From JBBAGC01 sp964491265 (GTDB lineage: Bacteria > Spirochaetota > UBA4802 > UBA5550), in assembly GCA_964491265.1 (NCBI GenBank), contig CAZBFP010000008.1, positions 78,221 to 142,220 on the forward strand: 64,000 nt of DNA, written 5' to 3'. Each line of letters starts with the position of its first letter. The stretch's first letter is position 1. The notes under the pieces were generated by a model. That model did not search any database. It had not been told where the DNA came from and saw only the letters and a list, made by a program, of their open reading frames with translations. Below, piece by piece: positions 32,358-40,827 of the stretch. The position numbers and the translations under genes are program-made.

Positions 32358-34025
32358 CTACATGCTTTCAGGAGCAGAAACTCCAAGTATTTTTAAGCCG
32401 TTTCTGATTACAATACGCACAGCATCAGACAATATAAGATAGGCCTGTGTGCTGTTTATGTCATCCCCCAGGATACGGTGTTCTGTGTAGAACCTGTGGT
32501 AGGACTGGGCAATTTTTATTAAAAACGAAGCTATTCTGTGAGGTTCAAAACTTTCCGCTGCATCAGTAATCTCTTCCGGAAATTTAGCTATAAGCTTCAT
32601 AAGTGTAATTGCCAGAGGAGTATTTAATAATTCCGGAACAGCAGATGAAGGATCATAGCTTATTTCTCTTTTTTCCGCTTCACGAAAAATTGAACATATC
32701 CTCGCATGGGCATACTGAAGATAAAATACCGGATTTTCCGAGCTGTTCTTTTTTGCAAGTGAAAGATCAAAATCGAGGTGGCTGTCCAGAGATCTCATAA
32801 TAAAGAAATATCTGGAAACATCAACCCCCACCTCTTCGATCAGTTCGCGCATTGTTGAAAAGTTCCCAAGCCTTTTAGACATTTTCACAGCCTCTCCATC
32901 CATGATGAGGTTTACCTGCTGCGCAAGGAGAACTTTGAATTTTTCTTTTTCATAACCTAAAGCCTGAACCGCACCGGAAAGTCGTGCAATATAGCCGTGA
33001 TGATCTGGCCCCCATATATCTATGACCCTGTCGTATCCCCTTGTCAGTTTATCATTATGATAAGCTATGTCAGCCATAAGATAGGTGGGTCGTTCATCAT
33101 CCCTTATAACTACCCTGTCTTTATCATCCCCGAAGCCGGATGATCTGAAAATTTTCTTACCTTCATCATCATATATATAATTATTTTTTTGAAGAATCTC
33201 ATAGGCCTTTAGAACATCGCCGTTCTTATGCAGAGTGCTTTCATAAAACCACTGCTTAAATATTACATTAAAATCCTCAAGATCCTTTTTCTGTGTCTTA
33301 ACATTATATTCAATTGCTTTGCGCGATGCGAATTCAATCGCATCATTATTGTCTTTGATAGATTCCAGATCGCTGCTGAAATTTTCAATAATCCATGCAG
33401 CTATTTCTTTAATATATTCACCGTGATAGCCTTCATCTGGAAAGTTAAAATCCTCCCCTTTAATCTCCCTGATCCTTTCTATTACAGATAGACCTAAAAG
33501 ATTTACCTGATTACCGTAATCATTTACGTAAAATTCCCTGTCAGCAGTATCTCCATTTGCCTCAATGAGATTTGCAATAGTATCGCCGATAGCAGCTGCC
33601 CTGGCTGAAACAACATTCAGCGGCCCGGTGGGGTTTGCTGATACAAATTCTATATTGTAACTTATGGGGTTAGTTTTACTTCTTCTGCCGTATAGATGAT
33701 CTTCAGAAAGTGCTTTTTTAATACCCTCAAAGAGATATGTGAATGATACAAAAATATTGATGAAACCCGGTTTTACAACATCGACCTCCCCCACTATATC
33801 ATTATCTTTAATATATTTCTTCAGTATTTCCCCGGTTTCCATGGGGGATTTCTTTATTTGTCTCGCAGATTCCAGTGCAAAGGGGGTGGAGTAATCTCCG
33901 AATTTTGTATCTTTAGGGTACTCAATTTTTATTTCCGGATAATCATATTCCGGGAGTTCACCCGATTCAATTGCCTTCTTAAGGGAAATAATAATTATAT
34001 CAAGTAACTGTTCTCTTATGTTCAA
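32358..34025 (-). CDS. argS: Arginyl-tRNA synthetase, HIGH motif replaced
   Basis: Charges tRNA-Arg with arginine. The additional N-terminal domain is at about residues 1-105 and the class I catalytic core follows. The family block SANPTGPL is present, but the HVGH that normally follows reads NVVS (residues 137-140). The second signature, KMSKR, is intact in GEAVKMSKRLGN. The anticodon-binding DALR domain is C-terminal, ending in the family-typical LGVSAPESM. Length is 555 residues. The start is TTG at 34025, with a GAGGT Shine-Dalgarno sequence in the bases upstream and no in-frame ATG nearby. It heads the long minus-strand operon. Confidence 0.93.
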   Translation of the reverse strand: MNIREQLLDIIIISLKKAIESGELPEYDYPEIKIEYPKDTKFGDYSTPFALESARQIKKSPMETGEILKKYIKDNDIVGEVDVVKPGFINIFVSFTYLFEGIKKALSEDHLYGRRSKTNPISYNIEFVSANPTGPLNVVSARAAAIGDTIANLIEANGDTADREFYVNDYGNQVNLLGLSVIERIREIKGEDFNFPDEGYHGEYIKEIAAWIIENFSSDLESIKDNNDAIEFASRKAIEYNVKTQKKDLEDFNVIFKQWFYESTLHKNGDVLKAYEILQKNNYIYDDEGKKIFRSSGFGDDKDRVVIRDDERPTYLMADIAYHNDKLTRGYDRVIDIWGPDHHGYIARLSGAVQALGYEKEKFKVLLAQQVNLIMDGEAVKMSKRLGNFSTMRELIEEVGVDVSRYFFIMRSLDSHLDFDLSLAKKNSSENPVFYLQYAHARICSIFREAEKREISYDPSSAVPELLNTPLAITLMKLIAKFPEEITDAAESFEPHRIASFLIKIAQSYHRFYTEHRILGDDINSTQAYLILSDAVRIVIRNGLKILGVSAPESM

Positions 34026-34194
34026 TTGCGCTACCTCTTTATTAAGTAAATCTAATTTATGAAGACCGGAAGATCATAAAAAATATTATGACCTGGAGGA
34101 ATTTATACTTAAAATGGATAATTTCACTACTATTTGTCAATCATATTTATTTAACCAGCCGACGGGCCTTATAGAAATATATCTTGAAAAAGAG

Positions 34195-34224
34195 TTGACG
34201 CAAAGTCTTTCCGGAGTGTAAATT
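34195..34224 (+). promoter_or_regulatory. Candidate promoter of the cyclase gene with overlapping inverted repeat
   Basis: TTGACG (34195-34200), an 18-base spacer, TAAATT (34219-34224), about 40 bases before the ATG. An inverted repeat AAAGTCT (34202-34208) with AGACTTT (34232-34238) brackets the -10, suggesting regulation. On the other strand of this 239-base divergent gap, TTGACA (complement of 34135-34140) may serve argS, but I see no good -10 for it. No gene is present in the gap. Confidence 0.4.
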
Positions 34225-34264
34225 AGGGTATAGACTTTCTACACTAATTTTACTGGATGCAGCC

Positions 34265-36424
34265 ATGATTGAACTTCTATTATCCGCAGGTAAAGTACTT
34301 CTTATCGTTTCTGTTTTTGTTTTATCCGCATTTGCCGGGAGATCTCTGGCCCGTAAATACGGCAGGAATGAGCCGTTATTTTTTATTGCCGGTCTTCTTG
34401 CAGGTCCTGCGGGATTGCTGCTGCTGTTGATAATAATAAATATACCTGAAAAGTTTATAGGTGCCTTTATTACATTCACTGTATTTGTAATAATAACATT
34501 TTCATTTACTCACACTACCCTTCTATCGGGCCTTGAATGGAGTGCCATAGATTTCAGATTCTACGTGCGTGATCCATCCCAGAAATCTATTAAACTCGAT
34601 GAAGGTGTAAGAATGAACAGGGTTAATCCCCGTGCTCATAAAGATATTGTTATACTCGGGATAGATGAAAATACAGTGAGGGAATTCTCCGATCAGGGGA
34701 TTCACTGGCCCTTCCCCTGGGAGCTTCATGCCAAATTTACACGGTTTGTGTCAACGGGAAATCCTGCTGCAATATTCTTTGATATAATGTTTCTTGATCA
34801 CAAAAGCGGTGAAGCTGAACTTGTTGATGCTGTAAAAAAATCGAAGGTATCTTTTCTCGATTATCCTTTTGAAAATGAAGAGATTGACGTAAGCTATAAA
34901 GATCAGGAGGAGCGCCTTGAGTTATTGAAAAAAGTCCGTTTCCCTCTGGATCCCAATGACAATGTGCCGCAGATTGTGGCAGAAGTTGTCCCCCCTACCC
35001 CTGATCTGATAAGAGCTTCAGCCGGAATAGGTTTTGCAAATGTATTCCCCGGTAGAGACGGCATAAATAGAACTGTCCCTCTCATTATTAAATATAACGG
35101 GTGGTATTATCCCAACATAGACCTTGTTGTTGCAATGAATCATTACGGAATAGGTGTTGATGATGTAGAAATAAAGATCGGTAAATATATCAAATTAAAA
35201 AATCTTAACCCTGAAAAGATGGTAAAACCGAATCCGCAAAGGGAGATGATTATCCCTATAGATAATTATGGATTTATGGATGTCAATTTTATTGGAGGGT
35301 CAGGGAGTTTTCAGCATTATCCATATTATTATTTTGCCCGTGAAGGTACTCTGGCTGGTAATGATTCAATTAAAGACAAGATTGTACTTGTAGCAGCATA
35401 TTCTGTTACAGGTGTTGCTACAGATGAAAAGCAGTCCCCCTATGGAGCAACATTCGGTATTGAGCATCATGCTAATGCTTTAAATACTATATTAAATCAG
35501 GACTTTCTTTACAAGCTGTCAGATTTTGAAAATATTATGATTATGTTTGTCATAGCTCTATTTCTTGCTTTTATTGTTCAGAAAATGAAAATTGTAACTT
35601 CACTTATAACAACGGTTTCATTTATGATTGTCTATGCAGTCGGTTCCTATCTCCTTTTTGATTTTTACAGTATAATAACTGCAATGTCAACACCGCTTCT
35701 GCAGACCGCTTTAACCTATACCATGCTTGTTACCTACAGAGTTGTTAATGAGCAGCAGGAGAAAAAATATATAAGACAGACTTTTTCCAAGTTTGTATCA
35801 AAATCTGTTGTAGATGAACTTTTAAGAGATCCAAGCAAGGTAAAGCTTGGCGGTGAAAAGAAGATACTCACTGTACTCTTTTCTGACATTAGAGGTTTTA
35901 CATCTATTTCAGAACAGCTTACACCTGAACAGCTCGTTGAACATCTCAACGATTACCTGCAGGTAATGACAGATCTGGTTATTAAATATGATGGTACACT
36001 GGATAAATATGTTGGAGATGAGATAATGGCATTCTGGGGTGCCCCCATAGAAATGGAGGATCATGCCTTAAAGGCCTGCCGTGCTGCCATAGAGATGATG
36101 GCTATCCTTAATAAAATGAACAGAGACTGGGAGAATGAAGGTAAGCCCAGGCTTGATATCGGTATCGGGGTGAATACAGGTGATATGGTTGTAGGGAATA
36201 TGGGTTCTTCATCAAGGATGGATTATACGCTTATGGGTGATAATGTAAATCTCGGGGCAAGACTTGAGGGTACAAATAAAGTATATAAAACCCATATAAT
36301 AATCAGTGAATTTACATATCAGTATGTTAAGGATCATGTAATAACCAGAGAACTTGATCTCATTAAAGTAAAGGGGAAAGATCGTCCGGTAAAAATTTAC
36401 GAGCTCATTGATTTAAAGGGGTAA
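34265..36424 (+). CDS. CHASE2-domain class III adenylate/guanylate cyclase
   Basis: Membrane-bound sensor cyclase of 719 residues. Two hydrophobic helices lie in the first 85 residues. An extracytoplasmic CHASE2 sensor domain follows (about 110-410, starting near DIVILGIDENTV, with AAIFFDIMFLD and ANALNTIL). Then come a cluster of membrane helices (about 420-490) and a C-terminal class III cyclase domain (about 530-700). The cyclase has both metal-binding Asp residues (LFSDIRGFTS and KYVGDEIMAFWG) and the transition-state segment (YTLMGDNVNLGARLEG). Lys and Asp in the purine-recognition positions favour ATP, so cAMP is the likely product. The ligand of CHASE2 is unknown. It is a single gene flanked by divergent argS and convergent AsmA-like. 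Confidence 0.93.
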   Translation: MIELLLSAGKVLLIVSVFVLSAFAGRSLARKYGRNEPLFFIAGLLAGPAGLLLLLIIINIPEKFIGAFITFTVFVIITFSFTHTTLLSGLEWSAIDFRFYVRDPSQKSIKLDEGVRMNRVNPRAHKDIVILGIDENTVREFSDQGIHWPFPWELHAKFTRFVSTGNPAAIFFDIMFLDHKSGEAELVDAVKKSKVSFLDYPFENEEIDVSYKDQEERLELLKKVRFPLDPNDNVPQIVAEVVPPTPDLIRASAGIGFANVFPGRDGINRTVPLIIKYNGWYYPNIDLVVAMNHYGIGVDDVEIKIGKYIKLKNLNPEKMVKPNPQREMIIPIDNYGFMDVNFIGGSGSFQHYPYYYFAREGTLAGNDSIKDKIVLVAAYSVTGVATDEKQSPYGATFGIEHHANALNTILNQDFLYKLSDFENIMIMFVIALFLAFIVQKMKIVTSLITTVSFMIVYAVGSYLLFDFYSIITAMSTPLLQTALTYTMLVTYRVVNEQQEKKYIRQTFSKFVSKSVVDELLRDPSKVKLGGEKKILTVLFSDIRGFTSISEQLTPEQLVEHLNDYLQVMTDLVIKYDGTLDKYVGDEIMAFWGAPIEMEDHALKACRAAIEMMAILNKMNRDWENEGKPRLDIGIGVNTGDMVVGNMGSSSRMDYTLMGDNVNLGARLEGTNKVYKTHIIISEFTYQYVKDHVITRELDLIKVKGKDRPVKIYELIDLKG

Positions 36425-36492
36425 GTGAACTTAATCCGGCCTCAATCTAAGAGTGATGGGGCCTGGTAATATAATTGCAGTAATTTTTATTA

Positions 36493-38730
36493 TTAAAAGC
36501 AGATGCTCTCTTTGTTTTTTCGTGTATTTATTTTAATACACGGTTCAAGAGGTTTATTTATAATGAGTAGCGGGACCTGAATTTTTTTTTCATCTTCTGT
36601 TTTTACTGATATGGCAAGAGGGACAGAAAGATTATCCGGATACCTGAAGGTTCCATAAGTCTGAAAATTCATTTTATCGCTTCTTAATCCGAAACTCCTG
36701 ACATAAAAGTTTGCCCCGCTCTGAAAAAATCCAAGAGACAATGAGGCTATATTCAGTTCATTAAGATTAACATCGCCAAAGCCGTTATCTGAAATAAAGC
36801 TGGATAACTTTTTCTGCTGAGATGTCCCTGAAAGATTACCATTGGTGAGTGCGATATTTACCCCCCCTCTTCCGTTCTGCACAAAGTGCCCAACCCTGAA
36901 GGCATTTGTTTCATATGTGTAATCATAATTCAGGGTTCCCCCCCCTTTGTATGAGGCTGATGAGTCTTTCATTATTCCGGTTAAATCAATATTTGATCCT
37001 GATCCTTCAATTTTAATGTATGGATAATCCTGTCTCAATACACAGTAAATATTAGCAGAAAATTTTCCATTGTACCCCTGTAGATTGAAATAATCAGTTC
37101 TTAGAATGCCGTTATTCAGGCTTAAGTCAAGAGCAAAGTCTTTTAGATCTGCTTTACCGCTTATAAGCAGATTATCAGATTTGATAGAAAGAGCTGCATT
37201 GTTGCTGTTAAAGAGAATCCCTTTCGGACTTCTCATAAAAGATCGTTCATCATATCCTTTTGTCAGGTCAATAAAACCATCTTCATAAATTCCGGCTATA
37301 TATTTTAACAGATATTTCTTAATAAGAGAAAGCTCAACTCTTTTTGATGTAACCGACATGGTTGTTTCTGACCTGAATGGATTCCAGTTGTTTATTGCAA
37401 TGATTGCCTCATTTCTAAAATCGGAGTTGTTTATTTTTAAATCAGATCTCAGTTCAATGTTATTCATATCAGCAGTAATTACAGTATTGCAGTCTGATAT
37501 TCTGATTATATTATTATTATCCCGTTGAGGTATGAGATTGAAATTTTTCAGAGAAAAATCGATGTTAAGGGCAAGAGGTTTATCCTCTGCAATATTATAT
37601 TCCAGCCAACCATTTGCCTGCAATTTACCGTTGTATTTATGATTTTTAAATGGCGTTATCCGGTCTGATAATTTTTCAAGATTTACTTCATTGGTAGTTA
37701 GGTTAATTGAAAAATTATTATTTTCTGTATATTCACCATGCAGTGAAGCATTCAAATATCCGTCATCAATTAAAAGTTTTTTTAATTTAATATCTTTATA
37801 ATCTCTGGAGCTGTCTGCTTCGATTTTTATAGAGACGTTTTCATTTGAAATTACCTTTACCTGGGATTCAGTGTCAGAATAGATGGAACTGAGGCTGTAA
37901 AGATCGAATTCTCCTTCTGTTTCTATACGGTCATTTTTTGTCTCTACATTAAAATCAGCTGAAAAAAAGCCGAAGTAATTAAAAGGGATCAGATTTTTTT
38001 CAGTAATGAAATCATTGAAATACTCGAGATCAATTTTTTTTAATTCAAAACCGGCTTTATATTCCATCGAGTTAAAGTCAATAAATCCTTTTCCTGATAT
38101 GTGGCCGGTAACTTTTTCCTCCTCGCCTTTGTCTGAGATCCGTCCTTTTATATTAAAATTTAATAAGCCTTTTTTGTAGCTCATGCCGGAGTTTACCCTG
38201 TGAAGGTTTACAGTTGTTCGGCCGGTTTTAAATACCTCTCTATAAATTACTTCTGCATTGGAAAAAGAAATGGAGAATTCCTTTTCATGTGATGGATGCT
38301 CATCCTTATCTTCAAGATTGATTAAGAATATTTCACCGAAAGTTTCACGGTAACCCTTCCCGGAACTCTTAATTAATGTTATTTCGGGAGATTTTATCTT
38401 TATGCCGGATATGCGGATTTCATTTTTCAGAAGGCTCAGGAGTGAGAGATTAAGGATAACCTTTTCACTTTTTATAAGATTAATATTGTCATTAAAATCT
38501 GTTGAGTTGGACAGATAAAAATTATACAGAATAAGATTTCCTGTACTACTGATTGAAATCCGGTCAAATTTGACAGCCTTGCTGAAATAGCTTCTGAAAA
38601 CAGCATGAATTTTTTCTGCTGTGTCCTGTTCCGGCATCAGAATGATAATAGTAGTTCTAAATAACAAAAAAAGAAGAACAAATGTAATTGCCGCAGCAGA
38701 TAAATATCGTTTATTTTTATTAAGCTTCAT
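36493..38730 (-). CDS. AsmA-like envelope protein
   Basis: A 745-residue protein with one N-terminal membrane helix (about residues 8-30) and a long beta-rich periplasmic region. It resembles the AsmA/TamB/YhdP group, which carries lipids between the membranes. The opening part has the expected pattern (FDRISISSTGNLILYNFYLS) and repeated LNLSLLSLL- and ISGIKIKSPEITL-type strands. The C-terminal portion includes LTNGNLSGTSQQKKL, also AsmA-like. I place it in the superfamily rather than with a named member. It converges on the cyclase gene; no terminator is obvious in the 68-base gap. Confidence 0.75.
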   Translation of the reverse strand: MKLNKNKRYLSAAAITFVLLFLLFRTTIIILMPEQDTAEKIHAVFRSYFSKAVKFDRISISSTGNLILYNFYLSNSTDFNDNINLIKSEKVILNLSLLSLLKNEIRISGIKIKSPEITLIKSSGKGYRETFGEIFLINLEDKDEHPSHEKEFSISFSNAEVIYREVFKTGRTTVNLHRVNSGMSYKKGLLNFNIKGRISDKGEEEKVTGHISGKGFIDFNSMEYKAGFELKKIDLEYFNDFITEKNLIPFNYFGFFSADFNVETKNDRIETEGEFDLYSLSSIYSDTESQVKVISNENVSIKIEADSSRDYKDIKLKKLLIDDGYLNASLHGEYTENNNFSINLTTNEVNLEKLSDRITPFKNHKYNGKLQANGWLEYNIAEDKPLALNIDFSLKNFNLIPQRDNNNIIRISDCNTVITADMNNIELRSDLKINNSDFRNEAIIAINNWNPFRSETTMSVTSKRVELSLIKKYLLKYIAGIYEDGFIDLTKGYDERSFMRSPKGILFNSNNAALSIKSDNLLISGKADLKDFALDLSLNNGILRTDYFNLQGYNGKFSANIYCVLRQDYPYIKIEGSGSNIDLTGIMKDSSASYKGGGTLNYDYTYETNAFRVGHFVQNGRGGVNIALTNGNLSGTSQQKKLSSFISDNGFGDVNLNELNIASLSLGFFQSGANFYVRSFGLRSDKMNFQTYGTFRYPDNLSVPLAISVKTEDEKKIQVPLLIINKPLEPCIKINTRKNKESICF

Positions 38731-38769
38731 AAAAAATTTATTTACTCATAATTATATATTATATTCTTT

Positions 38770-38798
38770 ATCTTAAGATTCCAGGAGCAGGGAGTCAA
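38770..38798 (-). promoter_or_regulatory. Candidate promoter of the AsmA-like gene
   Basis: On the minus strand TTGACT (complement of 38793-38798), a 17-base spacer and TAAGAT (complement of 38770-38775), about 40 bases before the ATG. The same TTGACT-17/18-TTAAG layout recurs at 54759-54788 and 63937-63966. Confidence 0.45.
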
Positions 38799-38875
38799 GC
38801 AATTAAAAATTGTTCCACACTACAGATTCCGGCTTAATAAGAGTCTGAATTAATATATTGCCAGGGAGAATTGAA

Positions 38876-39199
38876 ATGGAAGGAAAACAATATGTTCAGA
38901 AACTTCTGGAGGTATCACCTAAGTTTAATATTGATAAGGTACGGAATATTGATTTAAAGCAGGATCATGAGATATTCGAGGGTTCTCCAAAAAGACACCC
39001 TACAAGCGAAAATTTATTAATTCTTGTGCAAAATCCCTTTGATGAAAAAAAAATCTTCTATGAATTTTATATGGACACAATTTCTTCCATAGAGGAAATT
39101 GGCACGCTTAGTTCTGATCAGGGTAAAAATGTCTATATGATAAGGGTTTGGGTCAGGAAAGGTAATATGGCCATCAGATCGGAAACTTTTATTGTGTAG
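38876..39199 (+). CDS. Small conserved-looking cytosolic protein, unknown function
   Basis: I do not recognise this 107-residue protein. It has no signal peptide, membrane helix or cysteine. It reads as a compact alpha/beta protein, with alternating strands such as NLLILVQNPFDEKKIFYEFY and MIRVWVRKG in the second half. An AGGGAG Shine-Dalgarno sequence 7 bases before ATG 38876 fixes the start, and an upstream in-frame TTG (38858) would put that site inside the gene. It precedes the DedA gene by 19 bases, so they may be co-transcribed. Confidence 0.75.
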   Translation: MEGKQYVQKLLEVSPKFNIDKVRNIDLKQDHEIFEGSPKRHPTSENLLILVQNPFDEKKIFYEFYMDTISSIEEIGTLSSDQGKNVYMIRVWVRKGNMAIRSETFIV

Positions 39200-39218
39200 T
39201 TGTAAATAATGGTATAGA

Positions 39219-39824
39219 ATGGATATAATAAACTTATTATCAGTATCAATGTCGGAAAATCTTCATTTTATTTCTTTCGGCCTGCTTCTGCTTGCAGGAC
39301 TTAATTTTCCTGTTTCAGAAGATCTTGTATTAATTATATCCGCATCTATTGCAGCAACAATTATTCCTGAAAATACATATTTGATCTTTATAGGATGCTA
39401 TCTTGGTGCTTACATGAGTGATATAATCGCTTATTCACTGGGACGGTACGGACTCCCCCTCCTTTTTAAAACCAATTTATTTAACAGAAAATCTACAAGG
39501 AAAAAAATTGTACGTATTGAATCTTATTTTAATAAGTACGGGGGGAAAACATTATTTATTGGACGCTTTATCCCTTTCGGGGTAAGAAACATGCTTTTTT
39601 TAACAGCAGGGATGGTGAAATTCAATTTTTTTAAATTTCTGCTTATTGATCTTGCTGCACTTACTGTTACATCTACACTTTTATTTTACCTCGGCTTTAA
39701 ATTCGGAGAAAATATTGATGTAATTATGCACTACCTGAATAACTATAAGATTGCTGTTTTTATCTCCTTTGCGCTATTTTTAATTATCTTTATTATTAAA
39801 AAGCGGTGGTTCAGGGTCAGATAA
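39219..39824 (+). CDS. DedA-family membrane protein
   Basis: Polytopic inner-membrane protein of 201 residues; members of the DedA (SNARE-associated/VTT) family act as undecaprenyl-phosphate or phospholipid flippases and support envelope homeostasis. Seen are FPVSEDLVLIISASIAA, the YLGAYMSDIIAYSLGRYG motif, FIGRFIPFGVRNMLFLTAGM with the conserved Arg and Pro, and a basic C-terminus (KKRWFRVR). Conserved acidic residues lie in the first re-entrant loop (Glu, Asp). It follows the small unknown gene by 19 bases. Confidence 0.9.
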   Translation: MDIINLLSVSMSENLHFISFGLLLLAGLNFPVSEDLVLIISASIAATIIPENTYLIFIGCYLGAYMSDIIAYSLGRYGLPLLFKTNLFNRKSTRKKIVRIESYFNKYGGKTLFIGRFIPFGVRNMLFLTAGMVKFNFFKFLLIDLAALTVTSTLLFYLGFKFGENIDVIMHYLNNYKIAVFISFALFLIIFIIKKRWFRVR

Positions 39825-39917
39825 TATTTACTTGACTAATTTTGTGAAAAGCATTCATTTTATTATTATATTTATTAAGCAATTCTGCGGTTAATGCAGA
39901 TTAATATTAAAATAGAG

Positions 39918-39954
39918 TGATTATTCTTAAAGATATCTTTTAGTGCAATAATAC
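39918..39954 (+). repeat. Partial copy of the 117-bp dispersed element
   Basis: TGATTATTCTTAAAGATATC followed by TTTTAGTGCAATAATAC matches the left end of the full copies at 54611 and 59801 (reverse). The hairpin and right half are absent. It ends 24 bases before the gspC ATG. Confidence 0.65.
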
Positions 39955-39978
39955 ATTTAAAAAAAATAAAATAATTAA

Positions 39979-40812
39979 ATGCAGAATTATAAATACCACA
40001 TAATAACATTCACTTCTGTTCTGCTTTTTTCATATGCTGCTGCTTATACAGTTAATGGAATTATCAGCCAGAGCATTATTGTTATACCTGACAACAAATC
40101 TGCCGGGAAAACCAGGCCCGGAGTAAAACCGCGGGCAGAGATTCCGGGAGTTGATGCAATTGTTGAGTCTGGATTTTTCCGTATTGCATCTTTTGATGAT
40201 AATAATGCGGGGAGCGCAGTACCTTCAGCAATAGATGAGCTCACACTTATCGGAACTGTAACAGGCCCGTCAAGTATTTCCATGGCTATGATTCAAAAGA
40301 GGGGTGAACCGAATGCCGGCGTTTTCAGATTATGGAAAGATGTTTACGGCTATCAGCTCATATCCATCAATAATAACTTTGTCTACCTGAAGCAGAATAA
40401 TGAAAAATATAAAGTTGAACTTTACGATAAAAAAGAGAGCAGGCCTGTCTCTTCACGTGGTACTGCAGGTGGGAACCAGCCTAATGTTATCCGGTCATCA
40501 TTGAGCAAAGCTGAGTTCCAGCAGAAAGTAATGACTAATATTGACAATGCCATGCAGGGGATAAGGGCCGGCCCATACAGAGAGAACGGAGTTGTTGAGG
40601 GATTTAGACTGATAAGTGTACGCCCTTTTAATATTCTATATAAATACGGCATAAGAAGCGGTGATATTATAAAAAGAATAAATGGTAAAAAGATAGACAG
40701 TACTGAAAAACTTTATACTATGTGGCAGGGGCTTACGGACGAGTCTAAAATGGTTGCCGATGTTGACAGAAACGGCCAGCTTATTACAATTGAAATAAAT
40801 ATTACTGATTGA
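39979..40812 (+). CDS. gspC: Type II secretion inner-membrane protein GspC
   Basis: Links the T2SS inner-membrane platform to the GspD secretin. One N-terminal membrane helix (about residues 7-28) is followed by a Pro/Lys-rich linker and the HR domain (about 65-150: ELTLIGTVTG, MAMIQKRGEPNAGVFRL, YQLISINNNFVYL). A C-terminal PDZ-like domain (about 190-275) has GFRLISVRPFNILYKYGIRSGDIIKRINGK. Length is 277 residues. No Shine-Dalgarno sequence is obvious before the ATG. It is the first gene of the gsp operon. Confidence 0.92.
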   Translation: MQNYKYHIITFTSVLLFSYAAAYTVNGIISQSIIVIPDNKSAGKTRPGVKPRAEIPGVDAIVESGFFRIASFDDNNAGSAVPSAIDELTLIGTVTGPSSISMAMIQKRGEPNAGVFRLWKDVYGYQLISINNNFVYLKQNNEKYKVELYDKKESRPVSSRGTAGGNQPNVIRSSLSKAEFQQKVMTNIDNAMQGIRAGPYRENGVVEGFRLISVRPFNILYKYGIRSGDIIKRINGKKIDSTEKLYTMWQGLTDESKMVADVDRNGQLITIEINITD

Positions 40813-40827
40813 CGGGATGACCAGTTA

